From the NCBI GenBank assembly GCA_900541675.1, contig UQKU01000023.1:1-36890 (forward strand): 36,890 bases of DNA. The letters run 5' to 3'. This DNA comes from an uncultured Collinsella sp. Lineage in GTDB: Bacteria > Actinomycetota > Coriobacteriia > Coriobacteriales > Coriobacteriaceae. The position numbers were made by a program, and so were the translations under genes. Below are positions 1 to 7,825 of the stretch, in pieces (within the stretch, counting starts at the first letter, position 1; every line of letters begins with the position of its first letter). The notes under the pieces were generated by a model. It searched no databases. It was not told the DNA's origin and worked only from the letters and a program-made list of their open reading frames with translations.

Positions 1-42
1 CGCTGACCGGTGGACGGCACCGAGCCGCCATTGGGAATGTAG

Positions 43-74
43 AAGGGGGAGGCCTCGCGGCCTCCCCCTTTTTT
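43..74 (+). terminator. Intrinsic terminator of an upstream gene outside the window
   Basis: A perfect 12-bp stem (43-54 with 59-70) closes a four-base loop and runs into six T residues (69-74). It separates whatever lies left of the window from the acpS operon. The first 42 bases have a TGA at 4-6 in frame 1, but too little sequence is present to name the preceding gene or RNA. Confidence 0.85.
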
Positions 75-122
75 GCGCTTATAGGGCCATCACTCCACTG
101 TCGCTGTGTTTTTGACCCTCGT

Positions 123-152
123 TTGTTGCATCTTCTGCGAACGGGCTACAAT
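123..152 (+). promoter_or_regulatory. Probable promoter of the acpS-nnr-alr operon
   Basis: A TACAAT -10 box at 147-152 has a TTGTTG-like -35 at 123-128 with 18 bases between. It lies just after the upstream terminator and 30 bases before the acpS start, where an operon promoter is expected. The -35 match is moderate. Confidence 0.5.
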
Positions 153-181
153 GTCATAGTCTGTGCAGCATGGAGGTGATT

Positions 182-721
182 ATGGCCGAAGCCGGAATCG
201 GCGTTGATATCGTCGAGATTTCCCGAATGAATTCAATCCTTGAGAAGACGCCCGCGTTTGCTCGGCGCGTGTTTACCGATGAAGAGCGTTCGTATTGCGA
301 TGCCTCGTCTCGTCCTGCCGCGCATTATGCCAGCCGTTTTGCTTCTCGCGAGGCGGTACTTAAGGCGCTTGGTACGGGTTTTAGCCAGGGCGTTGGCCGT
401 AAAGACGTTTCCGTAACGCGCGATAAGCTCGGCAAGCCAAAAGCGCTGCTTTCGGGCCGTGCTCTCGAAATCGCCCAGGAATTGGGCGTTGTCGAGGTCG
501 CTCTTTCTATTACTCTGACGGGTGACTTGGCTGTTGCTAATGCCATTGCGATCACCGAGGATGCTCGACCTAAACCCAAGGAAGAAAAGGTGAGCACGAA
601 GGAGCGCGTTGCTCAGACATTTAAAGAGGCTCGTTCTGTCTTAGACGAGCTCGAACAGCTGCAACAATCTGCTTTGTCGGAACATCTGGATGATGATCCG
701 CAAGATGCGCTAGGAGCATAG
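182..721 (+). CDS. acpS: Holo-[acyl-carrier-protein] synthase with a C-terminal extension
   Basis: Transfers the 4'-phosphopantetheine arm of coenzyme A to apo-acyl carrier protein, activating it for fatty-acid synthesis in the cytoplasm. The family pattern is clear: GVDIVEI near the N-terminus (Mg-binding Asp), FTDEERSYC, then FASREAVLKALGTG with the conserved Glu and Lys. The start at 182 is preferred over the ATG at 170 because GGAGGTGAT (172-180) lies immediately upstream; this gives 179 aa. Family members are usually about 120-130 aa. Here roughly 50 extra residues follow the catalytic fold (from about KPKEEK), charged and probably helical. The usual Ser-x-Ser-His stretch late in the fold reads SITLTG. 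First gene of a tightly packed operon; nnr starts on the base after the stop. Confidence 0.9.
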   Translation: MAEAGIGVDIVEISRMNSILEKTPAFARRVFTDEERSYCDASSRPAAHYASRFASREAVLKALGTGFSQGVGRKDVSVTRDKLGKPKALLSGRALEIAQELGVVEVALSITLTGDLAVANAIAITEDARPKPKEEKVSTKERVAQTFKEARSVLDELEQLQQSALSEHLDDDPQDALGA

Positions 722-2338
722 ATGAAACCGGTTTTGAGTACCGAGGAAGTCGTTCGCCTCGAAGATATTATCGAGCGTGAGGGTACCTCGAAGGCCGAAC
801 TCATGGAGTTGGCGGGCGAATTTGCTGCCAACGAGATTTTAAAGCTCAACCCCGATCGCGTTCTTGTATTGGTCGGTTTTGGCAACAATGGCGGAGATGG
901 CTGGGTTGCCGCTGACATTCTGACGCATAAGGGCGTTGATGTAGATATCGTCTCTCCGGTTGAGCCGGATGAGATCCCTGCCGCTCTCGCTCGTCATGTC
1001 GCCCGTCGTACTGCTGGTCGCGACGTGCATGTGTGTGTCGGCCCCTCTCGTGATGAGCTGGAGGTGCTGATTGATAAGGCTGATGTTGTAGTCGATGCCA
1101 TTTTTGGTACCGGTTTTCATGGTGATCTTCGTGCGCCGTTTTCAATCTGGATCCCCACGGTCAATGAAAATGCCGATCGCGTTGTCTCCATCGATGTTCC
1201 TTCGGGCCTGAATGCCGAGACGGGTGTGGTGGATGACGACTGCATTCGTGCCGAGCGTACGGTGACGATGATTGCTCCCAAGATCGGCTTATACAGCGCT
1301 GACGGTCCCGAATATGCAGGCGATCTGGTCTGCGGCGGTCTGTATGACCGCCTTGATGAGGTTATTGACGATGTCGACCATGCTGCCGAGATCGTGGAAC
1401 CCGGTGACCTTGTGGACTATTTTGCTCCGCTGCCTACGAATATCGATAAGTACTCGCGCGGCTCGGTGCTCATTGTTGCCGGATCGGCGCAGTATCCTGG
1501 TGCGGCCATTATGGCTGCCAAGTCCGCTGCCCGCGCAGGCGCCGGCTATGTGGCAGTCGCGACTCCGGATGCGTGTGCCAACCTTATCCGCATGGCGCTC
1601 CCCTCGATTCCGGTCTTTGCTATTCCATCTGATTCCCGCGGTTCTTTTGGTGCCGCTGCGCGCATGACGGTATGTGAGATTGCCAAGAAATATAGCTGCG
1701 TGCTGTGTGGTCCCGGCATGACGACATCTGCCGGTGCCATGCAGGTGGTTTCGGGTCTGCTTGAGCTCGACGTACCGCTTATCTTGGATGCCGATGCTCT
1801 CAACTGCCTTGCCAAGATTGCAATCGATGGCATCGACAGTAATCCCGAGATGTATCGTCGTGAGCAGCCGCTCGTTATGACGCCGCATTATCGTGAGCTT
1901 TCGCGTCTCGTCGCCGGTGATGAGGTCAATGACCTTGGAACCGCGATTGCCGCCGCGCAAAAGGTTGTCTGGGCCGCCGGTTCCGATAACCTCGTTGTTA
2001 TCGCTAAGGGCCCGACGACGGCCATTTGCGGTGTTGAGCGCGTGCTGCTGCCGCTCTCTGGCCCGGCGTCGTTGGCGACCGCTGGCTCGGGTGACGTCCT
2101 TGCGGGTATTCTGGCCGGCACGCTAGCCACCATGCGCGATGAGATGGACCGCTGGGAGCTGCTGTACTCGTATGCCGTCGCGCTTCATAGCTATGCCGGT
2201 TTTGCCGCGGCGACGGAGTTTGGCGAGAAGAGCGTTATCGCGACCGATCTTATCGACTTGATCGGTCCCGCCATGGAGTTGGCGGCAAAGGATGCGCTCG
2301 ATGATCTGGGAATCACGGACGAAGGGTCGGATGACTAA
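722..2338 (+). CDS. nnr: Bifunctional NAD(P)H-hydrate repair enzyme (epimerase plus dehydratase)
   Basis: Repairs damaged NADH/NADPH hydrates. The N-terminal NnrE half epimerises (R)- to (S)-NAD(P)HX and the C-terminal NnrD half dehydrates the S form using ADP or ATP. The epimerase half shows NNGGDGWVAA (about residues 54-63), FGTGFHG and SIDVPSGLNAETG. The dehydratase half, from about residue 245, shows a nucleotide-binding region with GPGM, DADALN, TPHYRELSRL (the usual PHxGE motif slightly altered) and AGSGDVLAGILAG around residue 455. At 538 aa it is normal for the fused form. The ATG directly abuts the acpS stop, with AGGAG at 712-716 as ribosome site. Next to alr, a common arrangement in bacteria. 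Confidence 0.95.
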   Translation: MKPVLSTEEVVRLEDIIEREGTSKAELMELAGEFAANEILKLNPDRVLVLVGFGNNGGDGWVAADILTHKGVDVDIVSPVEPDEIPAALARHVARRTAGRDVHVCVGPSRDELEVLIDKADVVVDAIFGTGFHGDLRAPFSIWIPTVNENADRVVSIDVPSGLNAETGVVDDDCIRAERTVTMIAPKIGLYSADGPEYAGDLVCGGLYDRLDEVIDDVDHAAEIVEPGDLVDYFAPLPTNIDKYSRGSVLIVAGSAQYPGAAIMAAKSAARAGAGYVAVATPDACANLIRMALPSIPVFAIPSDSRGSFGAAARMTVCEIAKKYSCVLCGPGMTTSAGAMQVVSGLLELDVPLILDADALNCLAKIAIDGIDSNPEMYRREQPLVMTPHYRELSRLVAGDEVNDLGTAIAAAQKVVWAAGSDNLVVIAKGPTTAICGVERVLLPLSGPASLATAGSGDVLAGILAGTLATMRDEMDRWELLYSYAVALHSYAGFAAATEFGEKSVIATDLIDLIGPAMELAAKDALDDLGITDEGSDD

Positions 2339-2340
2339 TT

Positions 2341-3486
2341 ATGAATAAAGCCGATTTGACGCGTTGGTCCTGGGTCGAGATCGACCGCGGGGCGCTTCGC
2401 CGCAACACGAGGGCCTATAAGAATTTGCTGAATCCGCGTCAGCGCCTGTGCTGCGTGGTTAAAGCCGACGCTTATGGTCATGGAGCTGTTGAGTGCGCCA
2501 AGATTATGTATTCGGCCGGCGCCGACATGTTTGCCGTGGCGACGGTTAACGAGGGCGTTGAGCTCCGACAGGGCGGGATTACGAAACCCGTCCTTATCCT
2601 AAGCGAGCCGCCTATCGAGGCCATTCCGACATTGCTCGAGTTCGATATCATGCCCTCGGTCTATACGTCCGACTTTGCTCTTGCGTATGGCGAATGTGCC
2701 GTCGCGGCGGGCAAGGTGGGCAAGTATCATCTCGCCATCGAGACGGGCATGAACCGCATCGGCGTACATTACACGCAGGTGCTCGACTTTGTCCGCGGTA
2801 TCGATTTCCATCGCGGTATTCAGTGCGACGGCGTATTTACGCACTTCGCCACGGCCGATGAACCTTCGGGCTGGGACTACAAGCTGCAGTGCCAGCGCTT
2901 TACCGAGGCCGTTCAGGCCATTAAGGATGCGGGTTTTGAGTGCGGTATCGTGCATTGCGCCAACACGCCGTCCTCGATGCTCGACCCCTCGATGCATTTT
3001 GATATGATTCGCGCCGGCGTTGGCTTGTATGGCATGCAGCCGTGCGAGCTGAGTAGCCGTGTGATGCAGCTCGATCCCGTTATGAGCGTTCATGCGCGCG
3101 TGACGCGCGTGGCGCACCCTGCGATGGGCGAGGGCGTGGGCTACGGTTTTACCTACCGCGTACCGCGTACGCGCGTTCAGATCTGCACGCTGCCGATCGG
3201 TTATGCCGACGGCCTATCGCGTACGCTTTCCAATCGTATGGATGTGCTGTATCGCGGCGAGCGCGTGCGTCAGGTTGGCAATATCTGCATGGATCAGTTT
3301 ATGGTCGCCATTCAGTCCAACCCGGCACACGAGATTCCCGAGGCCGAGTATGGTGACGAGATGATTATTGTCGGCCGCGATGGCGATGCCGAGATCACTA
3401 TGGACGAGATGGCCCGACTGCGCGGAACGATTAACTACGAGGTCGCCTGCGGCTTTGGCATGCGTCTCGACAAGGTCTACGTGTAG
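2341..3486 (+). CDS. alr: Alanine racemase
   Basis: PLP-dependent enzyme interconverting L- and D-alanine, which supplies D-Ala for peptidoglycan. The PLP lysine lies in VVKADAYGHGA (about K41). The second catalytic base is the Tyr in GVGYGFTYR (about residue 268). LPIGYADG and NICMDQFMV are standard family motifs. The 381-aa length fits. It starts two bases after the nnr stop; the ribosome site is weak, so translational coupling to nnr is likely. Its downstream neighbour overlaps its ribosome site with this stop codon. Confidence 0.96.
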   Translation: MNKADLTRWSWVEIDRGALRRNTRAYKNLLNPRQRLCCVVKADAYGHGAVECAKIMYSAGADMFAVATVNEGVELRQGGITKPVLILSEPPIEAIPTLLEFDIMPSVYTSDFALAYGECAVAAGKVGKYHLAIETGMNRIGVHYTQVLDFVRGIDFHRGIQCDGVFTHFATADEPSGWDYKLQCQRFTEAVQAIKDAGFECGIVHCANTPSSMLDPSMHFDMIRAGVGLYGMQPCELSSRVMQLDPVMSVHARVTRVAHPAMGEGVGYGFTYRVPRTRVQICTLPIGYADGLSRTLSNRMDVLYRGERVRQVGNICMDQFMVAIQSNPAHEIPEAEYGDEMIIVGRDGDAEITMDEMARLRGTINYEVACGFGMRLDKVYV

Positions 3487-3494
3487 GAGCCGCT

Positions 3495-4115
3495 ATGGGC
3501 GTCATGCACATTCCCGGCCATACCCATCAGGCGCCACGTGAGGTCGCACTCGAGGAGATTGAGGCTGTTTTAGGCGACTGCCATCTCTGCCAGCTCTATC
3601 AGTCGCGCCATAACATCGTGTTTGGCGTGGGAAACCCCCACGCTCGCGTCATGTTTATTGGTGAAGCACCGGGTCGCAACGAGGATTTGCAGGGCGAACC
3701 TTTTGTGGGGGCGGCGGGTGAAGACCTCAACGGCATTTTGTCCCTGGCAGGTCTTAAGCGCGAGGACGTCTATATCGCCAACGTGCTTAAGTGCCGCCCG
3801 CCGGGAAACCGCAATCCGCGTCCCGAGGAAGTGCTGGCTTGCTCACCGTTTTTGCGCGAGCAGATTCGAAGCATCTGGCCCGATATCATCGTGACGCTCG
3901 GTAACCCCGCAACGCACTTTGTGCTCAAGACCGAGATCGGCATTACCAAGCTGCGCGGCAGGTTCCATCAGATGGGCCACTTTGTGGTGATGCCGACGTT
4001 TCATCCTGCGGCGGCGCTGCGTAATCCGGCGTGGCAGGAGTTGCTGGAGGAAGACTTTAAGATGCTGGGCGACTATCTGGAGCGGCACCCCGCGCCGGAG
4101 ACCGCCTCGGAATAA
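3495..4115 (+). CDS. Family 4 uracil-DNA glycosylase, iron-sulfur type
   Basis: Excises uracil from DNA in base-excision repair. The pattern matches the thermostable-type family 4 enzymes: GEAPGRNEDLQGEPFVG near residues 56-70, NVLKCRPPGNRNP, and MPTFHPAAALRNP containing the late active-site His. Four cysteines sit where the [4Fe-4S] ligands belong: CHLC (about 29 and 32), C about 100 and C about 116. Length 206 aa is normal. The ribosome site AGGAG overlaps the alr stop codon. The position between alr and tsaE suggests constitutive housekeeping expression. Confidence 0.93.
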   Translation: MGVMHIPGHTHQAPREVALEEIEAVLGDCHLCQLYQSRHNIVFGVGNPHARVMFIGEAPGRNEDLQGEPFVGAAGEDLNGILSLAGLKREDVYIANVLKCRPPGNRNPRPEEVLACSPFLREQIRSIWPDIIVTLGNPATHFVLKTEIGITKLRGRFHQMGHFVVMPTFHPAAALRNPAWQELLEEDFKMLGDYLERHPAPETASE

Positions 4116-4130
4116 TAATAAGGAGCGTAT

Positions 4131-4637
4131 ATGTCCCTGGAGCGCCTGGGGGTAGGTACCTATAGAACGGCCCGTACTGCCGATACGGAGCATTTTGGCG
4201 AGCTGGTCGCACCGTGTCTAGAAGATGGCGATGTGCTGATCTTGACCGGCGGCCTCGGGGTGGGCAAAACCCACTTTACCAAGGGCGTTTCGCGCGCTCT
4301 GGGCGATGAGCATATGGTCACAAGCCCTACGTTCGCACTCATGGCCGTTCATGACCAAGGGCGTATTCCGCTGTTCCATTTTGATCTGTACCGCCTGGAG
4401 CATGCCTACGAGCTTGAGGATACGGGCATTTTTGACGTGCTGGGCTATGAGGGTGTTTGCCTGCTGGAATGGGGCGAGCAGTTTCAGGATGAACTGACAG
4501 ATGAGTATCTTTCGGTGACGCTTAAGCGCGATGAGGACGACAGCGACGTGCGAACGATAACGCTCGAGGCACACGGCGAGCGCGCGATTGAGCTTTCCCA
4601 TTTGATAGATAAGGCTGTACAAGATGAGCTTGCATAA
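4131..4637 (+). CDS. tsaE: tRNA threonylcarbamoyladenosine biosynthesis ATPase TsaE
   Basis: ATPase that cycles the TsaB-TsaD complex making t6A at position 37 of ANN-decoding tRNAs. The P-loop GGLGVGKTHFTKG (about residues 40-52), TSPTFALM and the FHFDLYRLEHAYELEDTGIFDVL and LLEWGE stretches are diagnostic. 168 aa is typical. Its last 14 bases overlap the start of the next gene, which encodes its partners TsaB and TsaD, so the whole t6A pathway beyond TsaC is in one transcript. Confidence 0.95.
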   Translation: MSLERLGVGTYRTARTADTEHFGELVAPCLEDGDVLILTGGLGVGKTHFTKGVSRALGDEHMVTSPTFALMAVHDQGRIPLFHFDLYRLEHAYELEDTGIFDVLGYEGVCLLEWGEQFQDELTDEYLSVTLKRDEDDSDVRTITLEAHGERAIELSHLIDKAVQDELA

Positions 4638-7008
4638 CGACAACGCGCTGGTGGTGGCGCTCGACACATCGACCGACATGCTTGCCTGCGCGGCAAGCTG
4701 GATTGACGTGCAGACAGGCGAGGCAAAGCTGGTAAGTGGGGACCATCTGTGTCGCCGCCATGCCAACGTGGAGCTCGTGAATACTGTTGATGACCTACTG
4801 AAGCAGGCCGGCCTGGATCGCAGCGATGTCGGCTGTTATGTGGTCGGTCGCGGTCCCGGCTCGTTTACGGGCGTGCGTATCGGCATCTCCACCGCAAAGG
4901 GTCTGGCGCACGGTGCCAATGTGCCGTTGCTGGGCGTGTCGACGCTCGATGCTTGCGCCTGGACGGCATGGAAGGCCGGCGTGCGCGGCAAGCTTGGTGT
5001 TCTTGCCGATGCCATGCGCGGCGAGGTGTACCCGGCGCTCTATGTGCTGGGGGATGAGGGCCCCGAGCGTCTGTTTGAGCGCGAGCGCGTGGTCAAGGCC
5101 GCCGTGGCGCTTGATGAGTGGCGCCAGACCGCGGACTGGGATCAGGTTCAGCTGACTGGTGACGGTCTCGTGCGTTATGGCAAACTGCTGGGCGAGGATG
5201 AGACGGCGCGCTGCGTGGAGCGAGACCTGTGGTGGCCCTCGGGCGAGGGCCTGCTGATGGCGCACGCCGCAGGCGATGGCGATCCGGCTCGCGTCTTGCC
5301 GATCTATACGCGCCTTTCGGACGCCGAGGAAAACGAGCGCAAGCGTCTGGGCCTTGCCGAGAGCGCGCAGAGTGAGGTGACAGGTGTTGCCGACGAGCTT
5401 GCCGGACGTCATCTGCAATTCCGCCCCATGGGCGCGGCGGATGCCGAGGGCGCGAGCGCACTGGAGACCGCCTGCTTTGAAGGCGCCGGACACGAGGCGT
5501 GGACGCCGGGCATGTTCCTGTCCGAGCTGGGCGAGGACGTTGCCGCGCCACGTAGCTGGTGGGTGGCGCACGACGACGGCCGTCTGCTGGGTCTTGCCGG
5601 CGGTATGGTCGTCGACGGGGACGTGCAGATTATGGACGTTGCCGTCGATCCGGCGCATCGCCGCGAGGGCATCGCCCGCAAGCTTCTGTCGCACGTGAGC
5701 TATGACGCGCAGATGCTCGGCTGCACCACGGCTTCGCTTGAGGTTGAGGACGGCAACGAGGCCGCAATTGCGCTCTATGCCGCTCTGGGCTTTACCGAGG
5801 CGGGTCGTCGCCGTGGCTATTACGGTGCCGGCAAGGATGCCATCGTCATGACGGCGCCGCTGCCCCTGGTGCTTCCTCTCGACAATGCCTCGCCCGAGCC
5901 GACGGCTGCCGAACAGCGTGTATGGCCGCTGCCCGCGCCCGAACGCACCGCTGAGGAGCGTGCCGAAATCGAGCGCCGCCGCCTGGTGCTTGCCATCGAG
6001 AGCTCCTGCGACGAGACAGCCGTGGCAATTATCGATGCGGATGGCAAGATGCTGGCCAACCAGGTGTCGACACAGATTGATTTTCATGCTCGCTTTGGCG
6101 GCGTGGTGCCCGAGATCGCCTCGCGCAAGCACGTTGAGGTCATCGTGAGCGTCGTGGACGCGGCACTCGAGGACGCCGCAGCGTCGCTGGGCCTTACGGG
6201 CGGAGCCATTGCACCAAGTGAGCTTGCCGCCGTGGGCGTGACGCAAGGTCCGGGCCTGGTGGGTGCCTTGGTGGTGGGTGTCGCCTTTGCCAAGGGCTTT
6301 GCGTATGCTGCCGGCAAACCGCTGGTGTGCGTCAATCATCTGGAGGGTCACCTGTTTGCCAACCTGTTGGCGCAGCCCGACCTCAAGCCGCCGTTTATCT
6401 TTACGCTTGTTTCGGGCGGGCACACCATGCTCGTGCACGTAAGGGCATGGGGCGACTACGAGGTGCTTGGCGAGACGCTTGACGACGCCGTGGGCGAAGC
6501 CTTCGACAAGGTGGCAAAGGCACTGGGCCTTGGCTATCCCGGAGGCCCCATCATCTCCAAGCTTGCCGAGACGGGCAACCCTAAGGCGATTGATTTCCCC
6601 CGCGCGCTGAACAGCAGGGGCGACTACCGCTTCTCGCTTTCGGGCCTCAAGACGGCGGTGACGCTCTACATCGAGCAGGAGACCAAGGCCGGGCGCACGA
6701 TTCATCTGCCCGATTTGGCGGCTTCGTTTGAGGCGGCGGTCTTTGACGTGCAGTACAAGAAGGCCAAAAACGCCCTGCATGCTACCGGGTGCAAGGAGTA
6801 TTGCATCGGCGGCGGCGTCTCGGCCAACCCGCATCTGCGCGAGATGATGATCAAGAAACTCGGGCGTCAGGGAATCCGCGTAACGGTGCCGCCCTTGTCT
6901 GCCTGCACCGATAACGCCGCCATGATCGCGGAGGTCGCTCGCCGTAAATTCGACCGAGGTGAAATCTCGCCGTTCGATGTCGACGCCGATCCAAACATGA
7001 CGCTGTAG
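4624..7008 (+). CDS. TsaB-RimI-TsaD three-domain fusion protein
   Basis: A single 794-aa chain carries three proteins that are usually separate. Residues about 1-235 are TsaB (LDTSTDMLACA, GRGPGSFTGVRIGISTAKGLA), the dimerisation partner of TsaD. Residues about 263-410 are a GNAT acetyltransferase of the RimI type (VAVDPAHRREGIARKLL for acetyl-CoA; YAALGFTEAGRRRGYY), which acetylates the N-terminus of ribosomal protein S18. Residues about 454-794 are TsaD, with IESSCDETAVAII, the metal-binding NHLEGHLFA, SGGHTML and DDAVGEAFDKVAKALGLGYPGGP. All three parts keep their key motifs, so all should be active. Translation overlaps tsaE by 14 bases. A long inverted element begins 12 bases after the stop. 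Confidence 0.94.
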   Translation: MSLHNDNALVVALDTSTDMLACAASWIDVQTGEAKLVSGDHLCRRHANVELVNTVDDLLKQAGLDRSDVGCYVVGRGPGSFTGVRIGISTAKGLAHGANVPLLGVSTLDACAWTAWKAGVRGKLGVLADAMRGEVYPALYVLGDEGPERLFERERVVKAAVALDEWRQTADWDQVQLTGDGLVRYGKLLGEDETARCVERDLWWPSGEGLLMAHAAGDGDPARVLPIYTRLSDAEENERKRLGLAESAQSEVTGVADELAGRHLQFRPMGAADAEGASALETACFEGAGHEAWTPGMFLSELGEDVAAPRSWWVAHDDGRLLGLAGGMVVDGDVQIMDVAVDPAHRREGIARKLLSHVSYDAQMLGCTTASLEVEDGNEAAIALYAALGFTEAGRRRGYYGAGKDAIVMTAPLPLVLPLDNASPEPTAAEQRVWPLPAPERTAEERAEIERRRLVLAIESSCDETAVAIIDADGKMLANQVSTQIDFHARFGGVVPEIASRKHVEVIVSVVDAALEDAAASLGLTGGAIAPSELAAVGVTQGPGLVGALVVGVAFAKGFAYAAGKPLVCVNHLEGHLFANLLAQPDLKPPFIFTLVSGGHTMLVHVRAWGDYEVLGETLDDAVGEAFDKVAKALGLGYPGGPIISKLAETGNPKAIDFPRALNSRGDYRFSLSGLKTAVTLYIEQETKAGRTIHLPDLAASFEAAVFDVQYKKAKNALHATGCKEYCIGGGVSANPHLREMMIKKLGRQGIRVTVPPLSACTDNAAMIAEVARRKFDRGEISPFDVDADPNMTL

Positions 7009-7020
7009 TCGTACGGGTGC

Positions 7021-7155
7021 GGTCCCCGACCGGAGGGGCCGGATATAAGGTTTCCTGCTCTACAGTCCTGCGCAAGACGAAGGCCACATTAAGTGGCCTT
7101 CTTTGCGTGCGGAACTCGCGATAAACCTTATATCCGGCCCCTCCGGTCGGGGACC
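7021..7155 (+). repeat. Hairpin element copy A: perfect inverted arms around a conserved core
   Basis: Arms 7021-7053 and 7123-7155 are perfect 33-bp reverse complements. Between them lies a 69-nt core (7054-7122) that begins CCTGCTCTACAGTCCTG and ends GGAACTCGCGAT. The core holds its own hairpin, GAAGGCCAC-ATTAA-GTGGCCTTC. The same core occurs at 7344-7413 (reverse), 12131-12199 and 30144-30212, each inside different arms. It starts 12 bases after the TsaD-fusion stop. Only three T residues follow the right arm, so it is not a textbook terminator, although it could still stop or process the transcript. Confidence 0.95.
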
Positions 7156-7298
7156 TTTCTGTATCGATATAGCTTCTGAGCTGGTTCGGCGTCGACAGCG
7201 TCCGGCAAGGTTAGCCAGCCTGCATCGAATTTCCGGCGTGCTTTGGCTGAAAGAATAAGTTGGTGTGCGGAGCTTTGCTCCGCACATTTGGGATGGGA
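7156..7298. other. Non-coding spacer between two hairpin elements, with a small hairpin
   Basis: No convincing gene is present. The only clear structure is a perfect 10-bp hairpin with a three-base loop at 7264-7286, lying between copies A and D and just outside copy D. Its role is unknown. Confidence 0.5.
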
Positions 7299-7458
7299 GC
7301 TCCTCGGGGGCGGGGCGGGCGCCTGCCGCCATATATGAACTTTATCGCGAGTTCCGCACGAACAGGAGGCCACTTAATGTGGCCTCCGCCGTGAGCAGGA
7401 CTGTCCGAGCAGGAAAGTTCATATATGGCGGCAGGCGCCCGCCCCGCCCCCGAGGAGC
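7299..7458 (-). repeat. Hairpin element copy D, reverse orientation, longest arms
   Basis: Arms 7299-7343 and 7414-7458 are perfect 45-bp reverse complements. Read on the minus strand, the 70-nt core (7344-7413) matches the core of copy B most closely, with one inserted base and a few substitutions near its start. The arms are very GC-rich outside and AT-rich next to the core, as in the other copies, but share no sequence with them beyond the innermost TTT. No gene lies upstream of it on the minus strand, unlike copies A, B and C, which follow stop codons. Confidence 0.93.
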
Positions 7459-7555
7459 ATCTCTCATGCAAAAACTGTCGTGGGGTAAAGTCCGAGGTCA
7501 GTGGCGTTTTATACCGAGAAATTCAAAAAAGTGGAAAATTCATTACATATTTGCG

Positions 7556-7584
7556 TTGACTTTAGGTAACTAAAGTTTCATACT
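7556..7584 (+). promoter_or_regulatory. Probable cstA leader promoter
   Basis: TTGACT (7556-7561) and CATACT (7579-7584) are separated by exactly 17 bases, close to the sigma-70-type consensus. Transcription would begin near 7591, giving a leader of about 235 nt before cstA. Confidence 0.7.
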
Positions 7585-7602
7585 CCTTTTCAACCACTGG
7601 GG

Positions 7603-7748
7603 GATGTGAACACGCACGGATCGTTCACATCATGATTGAAGAGGATTTCTTAGACATGTTCACGCATCAGCTAAACATTATCAGCGTAGTAATTATCTGA
7701 TGCGGGTTAGCACATACAGCTAGCCCGTACGATAACGGGCGGCTGATG
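7603..7748 (+). promoter_or_regulatory. Structured mRNA leader with alternative pairings upstream of cstA
   Basis: Several mutually exclusive helices can be drawn. A 9-bp hairpin pairs 7603-7611 with 7623-7631. The segment 7664-7671, inside the leader ORF, can pair either with 7697-7703 at the ORF stop or with 7742-7748 just before the terminator. A 9-bp hairpin 7703-7711/7719-7727 competes with 7723-7727/7736-7740. This layout is what ribosome-controlled attenuation needs: stalling in the leader ORF would free one partner and change the downstream fold. The pairings were drawn by eye and no folding energy was computed. Confidence 0.6.
7656..7700 (+). CDS. Putative 14-residue attenuation leader peptide
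   Basis: The ORF reads MFTHQLNIISVVII, with codons att-atc-agc-gta-gta-att-atc just before the TGA. Four Ile and two Val in the last seven codons is the pattern of ilv-type leader peptides, where a ribosome stalls when charged Ile- or Val-tRNA is scarce. A GAGGA ribosome site lies about 10 bases upstream (7641-7645). An in-frame ATG at 7632 would add eight residues but has no good ribosome site and overlaps a hairpin. The ORF lies between a promoter and a strong terminator, the expected place. No homology is claimed; the call rests on composition and position. Confidence 0.6.
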   Translation: MFTHQLNIISVVII

Positions 7749-7751
7749 AAG

Positions 7752-7790
7752 ATGAGGGCCGTCGAGCGCAACCGACGGCCCTCATTTTTT
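7752..7790 (+). terminator. Leader terminator (attenuator) upstream of cstA
   Basis: A perfect 13-bp GC-rich stem (7752-7764 with 7773-7785), an eight-base loop and six T residues (7785-7790) make a strong intrinsic terminator. It sits between the leader ORF and the cstA ribosome site, 36 bases before the cstA ATG, so it must be bypassed for cstA to be transcribed from the promoter at 7556. Confidence 0.85.
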
Positions 7791-7825
7791 ATGTCTGGGA
7801 AGTTCTTTTTAGAGGAGGAAATGTA

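Noticed and set aside
4795..6834. A 679-codon minus-strand frame
   Set aside because: Complete overlap with the TsaB-RimI-TsaD coding region, whose motifs are unmistakable; the minus frame shows His/Arg-rich nonsense composition.
7021..7155. Simple intrinsic terminator
   Set aside because: The stem is far longer than needed, its loop is a conserved structured 69-nt core, and no proper T-run follows; copy C is also followed by a separate normal terminator.
7060..7471. Several short frames through the hairpin elements giving CGTRDK-like peptides
   Set aside because: They arise from the conserved core and its inverted arms, have no ribosome sites, and recur only because the DNA repeat recurs. 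They are not genes.
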